A stretch of 29,999 nt of DNA, from contig VSOC01000023.1 of NCBI GenBank assembly GCA_009774615.1, positions 1-29,999 of the forward strand. Reading direction: 5' to 3'. This stretch comes from Lachnospiraceae bacterium (GTDB taxonomy: Bacteria > Bacillota > Clostridia > Lachnospirales > Lachnospiraceae). Below are positions 24,552 through 29,999 of this stretch, one piece after another. The number at the start of each line of letters is the position of its first letter. Position 1 is the first letter of the stretch. A program made the position numbers and the translations under genes. The notes below the pieces were generated by a model. The model saw only the letters and a list, made by a program, of their open reading frames with translations. It did not search any database and was not told the DNA's origin.

Positions 24552-24986
24552 TTAAAGAATTTTCTTAAAAAAATCCAAATAAATCATTTTCATTATTCCA
24601 TTTTCCTTAGGTAAGTATTTATGGACACATTCAATCTGAGGCATATTTTTAATTTTATCCCTATTATCTTCATTAATTAAACATCGCAATGTATCGATAC
24701 ATCCTTCAAAAAGTTCCTTATCTTCCGTATCCATCAAATCAAATACTATCTCTATTTGTTTTTCTGTATTTTCCCCGTCAAAACAGTAAATTACTCTTTT
24801 TTTCCATTCATCAGGTTTATTTTTTATTATTTGCCGCAATCTATCCCAGTCCTCCGGCAAAAATTTTTCCAACATATCCTGTGCTTCAATGATTCCTTCG
24901 TCATACCAATAATCAGCCGAAGCATCATCTCTGCATAATGCATCTGCAAATTTTTCAAATTTATTAATCATATTCTCTGCCCACAT
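24552..24986 (-). CDS. Small acidic helical protein, immunity-protein-like
   Basis: A 144-aa protein (or 153 aa if GTG 25011-25013 is used). It is predicted helical and acidic, with NMINKFEKFADALC, a DYWYDEGIIEAQDMLEKF segment, then DWDRLRQIIKNKPDEWKKRVIYC and a string of helices. The WDRL-x-KPDEWKKR-x-IYC pattern resembles orphan immunity proteins common in gut Clostridia, but I cannot name the family. The start is uncertain: ATG 24984-24986 has AGGA about 10 nt upstream, and the GTG has none. It is the first gene after the promoter at 25033-25061. High AT content like its neighbour. Confidence 0.55.
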   Translation of the reverse strand: MWAENMINKFEKFADALCRDDASADYWYDEGIIEAQDMLEKFLPEDWDRLRQIIKNKPDEWKKRVIYCFDGENTEKQIEIVFDLMDTEDKELFEGCIDTLRCLINEDNRDKIKNMPQIECVHKYLPKENGIMKMIYLDFFKKIL

Positions 24987-25032
24987 CTTTACTGTTTTCC
25001 TATTGCATTTCACATCATTTTTCGTTTATCTC

Positions 25033-25061
25033 ATTATACTATGTAATTTTTCCAAATACAA
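25033..25061 (-). promoter_or_regulatory. Promoter of the immunity-like/AAA gene set
   Basis: Minus strand TTGTAT, 17-bp spacer and consensus TATAAT. Start near 25026. It would drive the two small genes, the AAA ATPase and the downstream dehydrogenase as one unit. Confidence 0.7.
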
Positions 25062-25138
25062 GTTCTTATCCAAAATAACAAAGTGGCTATTAAAGTTAAT
25101 CCTCACCCGAATAACATAAACACAAAAAACCACAACAA

Positions 25139-25180
25139 AAAGAGAGAAAAATCCCATACAATACAGACTTTTCTCTCTTT
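25139..25180 (-). terminator. Intrinsic terminator after the 535-aa unknown gene
   Basis: A 12-bp perfect stem, AAAGAGAGAAAA (25139-25150) with TTTTCTCTCTTT (25169-25180), and an 18-nt loop. On the minus strand it runs into T-rich DNA. Confidence 0.8.
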
Positions 25181-25182
25181 AA

Positions 25183-25217
25183 CCTAAATTATTCTTAAAC
25201 CTAAATCAATTCTTAAA
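25183..25217. repeat. Two-copy 17/18-bp tandem repeat
   Basis: CCTAAATTATTCTTAAA followed by CCTAAATCAATTCTTAAA. It lies between the stop codon of the 535-aa gene and its terminator and is not part of the coding sequence. Confidence 0.75.
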
Positions 25218-25226
25218 GAAAACTAA

Positions 25227-26834
25227 TCAGTCCCAGCGATCAATTTTGTAGAGGGCGGTGCCAACATCTGTAACCACCCGAAGTTTAACCGAAAGATTTT
25301 TATCGCTGTCCTGAATCAGCAGGCCGCAGGCATCTGCATCCTCGTTTCCGATAAGCCTTGTACTCTTGGAATAGGACTCTATCGTTGCACGAACTTCATA
25401 TAATTCCCTTTTCAGAATACTCGGAAACAGACAGGCGGACGATGCCCCGTCCAAATCTCTTGCTCCTTTCAGAATAAAAAATACACCTTTGGAAACATAT
25501 CCACAGGGACGATCGCTCCACATATTTGGCTGAAGAACCACGGCTGTGACCGCATTCCAGCCCGGAAGCAGGTTCCAGCGTTTATATAAACTTCCGCCCT
25601 CGTAGAGATACCAGGAAAACGGATTTCTTTCCTCCTCCCTGTCCCACAAGATAATCGGGGGCGCGTCGGAATGTACAGCCGTTAAAAGTGCGGCATAGGA
25701 ATCCTTATGACTGCTGACCTGAAGTTCTATCTTCTTTGCGCCGGGAAGAACCGTGCGGCGAAACTTTTCAAAAGTCATTACGGTTTCCGGGGCCTCGACC
25801 TGATTCCTGCCTTCGCTTTTCTTCACCTTTATGGGAATACCTGCAAACACACCGCCGACAGAAGCTGCTTTTTCCTGGACGGGTTTCCAGACGGTCTGTA
25901 CCTCATCCAGACGGGCATAACGGCGCTCCAGAGATTTTTCCAGCCCCAGCTTTGCCACGATCTCCTCTGCCCGTTTGACATTTCCAAGGGTAGGCGCTGC
26001 CTGAGGACGCTGATACTGCAGGGGGTGCATCTTCTCATTAAATCTTTCCTTAATGGCAGAAACGCTGTAGCCTTCACGAATATCATCCAGCAGCGTGCCG
26101 ACCATAGTAGCCGGAATATGGCAGAACCCAACAGGAGCGGATGCCGCCCTGTACCAGAGGATGTTATCCGCATCCGCCTTACCGTGGTTCAGCTTTATCG
26201 TTTCTAAAAACCACTCCGCCATGCGCAGGATCTGTTCTCCCCGGTACAATGCGTCGGAGCGCAGCAAATTCACTGCCGTTTCCACATCCTTCTGCGGATA
26301 TTTGGCAATACTGGAACAAAGAACCCTATAGTCCTCGGCTTTCCCGGCAGCTTCCTGGAATGGGGTTAGGATTCGCCCCTGATAGACGATTTTTTTCGGC
26401 ACATCGACCGCCATATGCTCCCAGATACCCGTTTTGGAACAGCCCAGTTCCGTCTTATCCGTGACAAAAACCCCGGTAATTTTCGCATCCTCAACTTTTG
26501 TTTTAACGGCGTCAACCGCCTTCTGAAAAAACTCCGGCACCGAAGCATTCCACATCACCGCCGTTTTCTTTCCACTCTCAGGGTTAATGCTGACCAGCCG
26601 CCCAAACCGGTTGACAAAGTGACGGCAGGCGCTGCAGTTATAGCACTGCTTAGCTTCCTCTGGAATATTTTCCAGAAACAAGGGATATAATTCCGCCGCA
26701 TCGGTGGTAAACAGCGGTGCAGCCTCCTCCTTTACCGCCTGCATAAAACTCTGGCGGATGCCAAAAAGCAGGTTTTCATAGCCGTCCATTTGCCGTGCAG
26801 CTTCTATACTGTCTATGTAAAGTCTGTCATCCAT
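25227..26834 (-). CDS. Large protein of unknown function with CxxCxxC motif
   Basis: A 535-aa protein. A cysteine motif CYNCSACRHF (Cys64, Cys67, Cys70, then His72) suggests metal or Fe-S binding. Further conserved-looking segments are TGVFVTDKTELGCSKTGIWEHM, ALYRGEQILRMAEWF, GFCHIPATMVGTLLDDI, and MHPLQYQRPQAAPTLGNVKRAE. I recall similar proteins in phages and bacterial chromosomes, mostly without a function. There is no signal peptide or membrane segment. The start is ATG 26832-26834, 7 nt after GGAGG, two codons inside a TTG-started frame. It has its own promoter (26879-26907) and terminator, so it is a single-gene unit. It does not look like part of a resident prophage because no phage structural genes lie nearby. 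Confidence 0.7.
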   Translation of the reverse strand: MDDRLYIDSIEAARQMDGYENLLFGIRQSFMQAVKEEAAPLFTTDAAELYPLFLENIPEEAKQCYNCSACRHFVNRFGRLVSINPESGKKTAVMWNASVPEFFQKAVDAVKTKVEDAKITGVFVTDKTELGCSKTGIWEHMAVDVPKKIVYQGRILTPFQEAAGKAEDYRVLCSSIAKYPQKDVETAVNLLRSDALYRGEQILRMAEWFLETIKLNHGKADADNILWYRAASAPVGFCHIPATMVGTLLDDIREGYSVSAIKERFNEKMHPLQYQRPQAAPTLGNVKRAEEIVAKLGLEKSLERRYARLDEVQTVWKPVQEKAASVGGVFAGIPIKVKKSEGRNQVEAPETVMTFEKFRRTVLPGAKKIELQVSSHKDSYAALLTAVHSDAPPIILWDREEERNPFSWYLYEGGSLYKRWNLLPGWNAVTAVVLQPNMWSDRPCGYVSKGVFFILKGARDLDGASSACLFPSILKRELYEVRATIESYSKSTRLIGNEDADACGLLIQDSDKNLSVKLRVVTDVGTALYKIDRWD

Positions 26835-26878
26835 CGTCAAACCTCCCTGTTATCGTCAAACTCGCCTTAGATAAACCC

Positions 26879-26907
26879 ATTATATCCCTTTTCGATGGAT
26901 TGCGCAA
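26879..26907 (-). promoter_or_regulatory. Promoter of the 535-aa unknown gene
   Basis: Minus strand TTGCGC, 17-bp spacer, consensus TATAAT. Start near 26872, giving a leader of about 38 nt. Confidence 0.7.
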
Positions 26908-26962
26908 CCTGTACACCGGTATATCATCTTATTTTTTATTTCTTAAAATTTCCCAGATTAAG

Positions 26963-27727
26963 TTACACTATCCCATTATATCTTCCCAAAAAATTCCTCG
27001 TCCGCTCATTATCCGAAGCAAACACCTTCTCCGGCGGCCCTTCTTCGATAATTACCCCATTGGCCATAAAAATGACCCGATCGGAAATATCCTTCGCAAA
27101 CGCCATCTCATGGGTAACGATCACCATAGCAATATGTAAATCCGCCAGGGACTTAATCACCTTCAAAACCTCTCCCGTCAGTTCCGGATCAAGAGCAGAG
27201 GTTGGTTCGTCAAAAAACAGGATTTTCGGATTCAATGCCAACGCACGGGCAATCGCTACCCGCTGGCACTGTCCGCCGGAAAGCTGGCAGGGGTAAGCCT
27301 CGGCCTTATCCTCCAGCCCCATCTTTTTTAACAGTTCCATCGCCGTTTTATGCGCCTCTTCTTTGCTCTTCTTCTGCACGGAAACCGGAGCATCCATAAT
27401 ATTTTTCAGCACGGAGAAATGGGGAAATAAATTAAAGTTCTGGAAGACCAGTCCGTAATTTTCCCGGATGCGCCGCAAATCCTTTTTATGGGCGTAGATC
27501 ATCTTCCCGTCCGCACCGCTCCAAGCCGCCTTCTCGCCAAGATAAATCAACTCCCCGCTGTCCATGGTTTCCAGCATGGTCGCGCAGCGCAGAAGGGTAG
27601 ATTTTCCCGAACCGGACGGGCCGATAATGGAAACAATCTCCCCCTTTTCCACCGACAGGGAAATATCCTGAATAACCATAAGCCCGTCAAAAGATTTCTT
27701 CACATGATTCATTTCCAGAAGCTTCAT
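26963..27727 (-). CDS. Polar amino-acid ABC transporter, ATP-binding protein
   Basis: A 254-aa GlnQ-type ATPase that powers import of a polar amino acid. Walker A is GPSGSGKST (about 34-42), the signature is LSGGQCQRVAIARAL, and Walker B is ILFFDEPTSALDPE; the H-loop is in VIVTHEMAFA. The YLGEKAAWSGADGKM insertion (about 61-75) is a lineage-specific stretch. ATG 27725-27727 has AAGGAG 7 nt upstream. Last gene of the operon with the permease and binding lipoprotein. I could not see a convincing terminator before the next promoter. Confidence 0.95.
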   Translation of the reverse strand: MKLLEMNHVKKSFDGLMVIQDISLSVEKGEIVSIIGPSGSGKSTLLRCATMLETMDSGELIYLGEKAAWSGADGKMIYAHKKDLRRIRENYGLVFQNFNLFPHFSVLKNIMDAPVSVQKKSKEEAHKTAMELLKKMGLEDKAEAYPCQLSGGQCQRVAIARALALNPKILFFDEPTSALDPELTGEVLKVIKSLADLHIAMVIVTHEMAFAKDISDRVIFMANGVIIEEGPPEKVFASDNERTRNFLGRYNGIV

Positions 27728-27778
27728 TTACATTCTCCTTAACCCATCTGTTTCTTTCGTTCACCAAACAAATCTTTT

Positions 27779-28429
27779 TTACTGATAATATGCCAATTTC
27801 CTCTCCGCAAAATCCATCGCCATCGCCACTACCAGGTTGAACAAGTAGTAGAACACTCCAGCCGCCACAAAAGGAATTAAACTGGTCTGTGAAGAAGCAA
27901 GCGCCTTGGCAATCGCAAACATCTCCAGCACACTGATGGTGAACGCCAGGGAAGTATCCTTAACCAGGGTAATCACTTCATTGGTCACGGAAGGAAGAAT
28001 CCGCTTAATCACCTGGGGCAGGATAATCTTAAAAAAGGTCTGCGGTTTACTGTAGCCCAAAAGCTTTGCCGCCTCATACTGCCCTGCCGGCATCGACTGA
28101 ATCCCGCTGCGGTAAATTTCTGCAAAATATGCCGCATAATTCACCACAAATCCAATCCATGCCGCCCAGATCCGATAGCTGTTGGTAATCTTAATCTTAA
28201 ACAGGTAATAGGGTCCAAAGTACACCACCATAAGCTGAAGCATCAGCGGCGTTCCCCGCATAATGGAAATATAAGCCTTAACTACTCCCTGAAGCAGACG
28301 ATTTTTCGACATCCGCCCAAAAGCAACCACCATGCCAAGAGGCAGGGAAAAAATCCGTGTCACCAGAAATAGCTGAATACTGACAAACATACCTCCTGCT
28401 AACTGCGATACCATCTTACCTACCGTCAT
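27779..28429 (-). CDS. Polar amino-acid ABC transporter, permease
   Basis: A 216-aa membrane subunit of the HisM/GlnP (His/Glu/Gln/Arg/opine) family with about five hydrophobic spans. The AAKLLGYSKPQTFFKIILPQ segment is the EAA loop that contacts the ATPase; SIMRGTPLMLQLMVVYFG is the classical RGTPxxxQL motif near the first third. GGAG precedes ATG 28427-28429. One permease gene is present, so the transporter is presumably a homodimer. It sits 24 bp after the lipoprotein gene and 51 bp before the ATPase gene. Confidence 0.95.
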   Translation of the reverse strand: MTVGKMVSQLAGGMFVSIQLFLVTRIFSLPLGMVVAFGRMSKNRLLQGVVKAYISIMRGTPLMLQLMVVYFGPYYLFKIKITNSYRIWAAWIGFVVNYAAYFAEIYRSGIQSMPAGQYEAAKLLGYSKPQTFFKIILPQVIKRILPSVTNEVITLVKDTSLAFTISVLEMFAIAKALASSQTSLIPFVAAGVFYYLFNLVVAMAMDFAERKLAYYQ

Positions 28430-28453
28430 TTCCCCTGCTCCTTTTCCTGTAAA

Positions 28454-29383
28454 TTATTTCCCAATCGTCGTCACATCACGCCCAAACCACTTATCGGATA
28501 TTTCTGCCAGTGTGCCGTCAGCCGCCATATCTTCCAGTGTAGTCTGCACCTGATCTCTTAATTCCTCGTTGCCTTTCTTAAATCCAATACCATACTCTTC
28601 AGAAGCCAGGGTTTCTTCCAGTACCACATACTTATCCCCGTCATCTCTCTGCTCGATCTGGTATCCGGCGACAATCACATCCATGGCAATCGCATCCACT
28701 GCACCCATTTCCAGATCCATAAATGCGGTATTATAATCCGGTGTTGTCTGTAAGGTTCCAAAAGTCCCGGCCAGTTCTTCATTATCTTTTAATGCTGCCT
28801 CTGCGGAAGAATCTGCCTGAACCTCCACAATCTTTCCTGCCAGGTCGGCAAAGCTTGTAATTCCTGAATCAGCAGCGACAACGAACACCTGGCTGTTGTC
28901 CATGTAAGGCGTGCTCCATGTATAATCATCCTCGCGCCCGTTCATGGTAAATCCGTTCCAGATACAGTCAATGGTTCCGGAATTCAGTTCCATATCCTTT
29001 GCATCCCAGGCAATCGGCTGCGGTACGAATTCTAAGCCCAGGCGCTTTGCCACTTCCTGCGCCAGTTCCAAATCGAAACCGGTATATTCCCCGTCATCGC
29101 CCACAAAACCCATCGGTGGGAAATCCTGATCAAAACCTACGGTAAATGTCCCGGATGCTGCGTTCTCTTCGCTTCCCGCTTCTTCTCCTTCGCTTGCTTC
29201 TGCCGCAGTTGTTTCTTCGGCGCTGCTGTCTTCCACGGCTTCACTTTCCGGCGCGGCTTCCTGCGTGGTGGTTGTTTCTGCGGTGGTTGTCGCTGCTGCA
29301 GTCGTTTCTGCACTGCCGCCTCCACAACCAGCCATGGATACGATCATCACTCCTGCTAATAATGCAATTCCTGTTTTTTTCAT
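28454..29383 (-). CDS. Polar amino-acid ABC transporter, substrate-binding lipoprotein
   Basis: A 309-aa SBP_bac_3-type binding protein. The signal peptide MKKTGIALLAGVMIVSMAGC ends in a lipobox with lipidated Cys20. A low-complexity Thr/Ala/Glu-rich linker occupies about residues 21-77 and is rich in acidic residues. The binding fold follows: FTVGFDQDFPPMGF, YTGFDLELAQEVAKRLG, and a C-terminal GFKKGNEELRDQVQ and WFGRD. Ligand is not clear; the early DFPPMGF segment is typical of cystine or polar amino-acid binders. ATG 29381-29383 is chosen because GAGGAGG precedes it. First gene of the operon; promoter at 29504-29532. Confidence 0.95.
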   Translation of the reverse strand: MKKTGIALLAGVMIVSMAGCGGGSAETTAAATTTAETTTTQEAAPESEAVEDSSAEETTAAEASEGEEAGSEENAASGTFTVGFDQDFPPMGFVGDDGEYTGFDLELAQEVAKRLGLEFVPQPIAWDAKDMELNSGTIDCIWNGFTMNGREDDYTWSTPYMDNSQVFVVAADSGITSFADLAGKIVEVQADSSAEAALKDNEELAGTFGTLQTTPDYNTAFMDLEMGAVDAIAMDVIVAGYQIEQRDDGDKYVVLEETLASEEYGIGFKKGNEELRDQVQTTLEDMAADGTLAEISDKWFGRDVTTIGK

Positions 29384-29503
29384 AATGTTTTTCCTCCTCT
29401 TTTCACCTGCCATATTTCATCAGGAAAAAACTTACCTTAACTATGGTTTCTTTTCCAAATGAAAAATAGCGGCCGCTCTTTCCTGCATCTGTGGCACGCT
29501 ACC

Positions 29504-29532
29504 ATATTAGCACATTAAAGTAAATCTGTCTA
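29504..29532 (-). promoter_or_regulatory. Promoter of the amino-acid ABC operon
   Basis: Minus strand TAGACA, 17-bp spacer, TAATAT with TGC before it (extended -10). The leader to the start codon is about 113 nt; I see no recognised riboswitch in it. Confidence 0.75.
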
Positions 29533-29556
29533 TCTTTTTATTGATTTTTATGATAT

Positions 29557-29585
29557 AAAGGCCCGCCGTTCTCCCCGGCAGGCCC
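29557..29585 (-). terminator. Terminator after the sugar permease gene
   Basis: GGCCCGCCG (29560-29568) pairs with CGGCAGGCC (29576-29584), one mismatch; on the minus strand it is followed by TTTATAT. The stem is GC-rich but the T tract is short. Confidence 0.7.
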
Positions 29586-29612
29586 AATTTAACCCGTATT
29601 ATTTGACCCATA

Positions 29613-29999
29613 TTACTTCTTTGCAATATACTTGCGGATATCCAAAGCAATCGATACGATAATTACAATACCCTGTACAATGTACTGGTAGTTGGTTTCG
29701 ATGCCCAAAAACTGCATTGCGGACTTTAACAACTCAAAGACCAATACACCAATCAGTACACCGGACACCCGGCCAATACCGCCGTTTACGGATACGCCGC
29801 CGATAGTACAGGCTGCAATCGCTTCCAGCTCGTAGCCCTGTCCCATGTTTACGGAAGTACCGCCCGCCTTAGCGCCTAACAGGAAACCTGCCAGTGCATA
29901 GAGCACGCCCGCCATCACATAGATAATAATCTTTGTCTTCTTAACATTAACACCGGAAACCTCCGCCGCCTGCTCATTTCCGCCGATGGCGTACATGTA
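29613..29999 (-). CDS. mglC: Sugar ABC transporter permease, MglC/RbsC-like, 3' fragment
   Basis: The last 128 codons of a membrane permease that continues beyond the window edge. Recognisable parts are the cytoplasmic loop YAIGGNEQAAEVSGVNV, hydrophobic spans, EAIAACTIGGVSVNGGIG and the ending DIRKYIAKK. The final stretch NYQYIVQGIVIIVSIALD-like closely follows the end of galactoside permease MglC. Function would be import of galactose, methyl-galactoside or a related sugar with MglA and MglB, which would lie outside the window. A short near-duplicate of the stop region (TAATATGGGT / TAATACGGGT) follows the stop codon. Confidence 0.85.
   Translation of the reverse strand, partial: YMYAIGGNEQAAEVSGVNVKKTKIIIYVMAGVLYALAGFLLGAKAGGTSVNMGQGYELEAIAACTIGGVSVNGGIGRVSGVLIGVLVFELLKSAMQFLGIETNYQYIVQGIVIIVSIALDIRKYIAKK

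Noticed and set aside
26872..26984. Repeat of the transport ATPase 3' end (CCCATTATATC) 95 bp downstream as another gene-end echo
   Set aside because: The match is 11 bp and overlaps a TATAAT -10 box, so it is better explained as a promoter.

Overview
The window looks like chromosome from a Gram-positive anaerobe of class Clostridia, most likely family Lachnospiraceae. The reasons are the linked order tig-clpP-clpX-lon-yifB-dprA-topA-codY, a CodY regulator, a meso-diaminopimelate dehydrogenase, strong GGAGG ribosome sites, and the style of AAA ATPase and DUF975 genes. Almost all genes are on the minus strand. I could not identify the species, and every family call is from reading the translations, not from a search.

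Layout, left to right. (1) 1-2200 is an accessory strip: the tail of an HTH regulator (+), an AAA ATPase that seems to have lost its nuclease domain, and a PIN toxin/antitoxin pair flanked by a 57-bp direct duplication of the neighbouring patatin gene's 3' end. (2) 2211-6123 holds a patatin-like lipase, a cardiolipin synthase whose 3' end has grown into a four-unit 34-bp tandem array, and an O-acetylhomoserine sulfhydrylase with a clear promoter. (3) 6222-6862 is a divergent small membrane protein gene with a two-hairpin leader. (4) 6969-13785 carries ddh, codY, topA, dprA and yifB (a chromosome-maintenance and nutrient-regulation block). (5) 13941-19614 is a protein quality-control block: lon, then clpX, clpP and tig, with terminators between the units. 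(6) 19728-21068 has a DJ-1/PfpI protein and a DUF975 membrane protein, and 21329-21829 a divergent CYTH protein.

(7) 21824-25013 is the oddest part. A D-2-hydroxyacid dehydrogenase is in frame with an upstream AAA ATPase that stops short of its expected nuclease domain. Ahead of it lie two small AT-rich genes that look like orphan immunity proteins, under one promoter. (8) 25227-26834 encodes a large protein of unknown function with a CxxCxxC motif, resembling proteins I associate with phages and their hosts. (9) 26963-29383 is a polar amino-acid ABC transporter operon (binding lipoprotein, permease, ATPase). The window ends inside a MglC-like sugar permease.

The recurring theme is gene-end remodelling. 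Three neighbouring genes (patatin, cls, the sulfhydrylase) each have a copy of their own 3' end just downstream, and two unrelated AAA ATPases in the window both lack the C-terminal nuclease part expected for their families.
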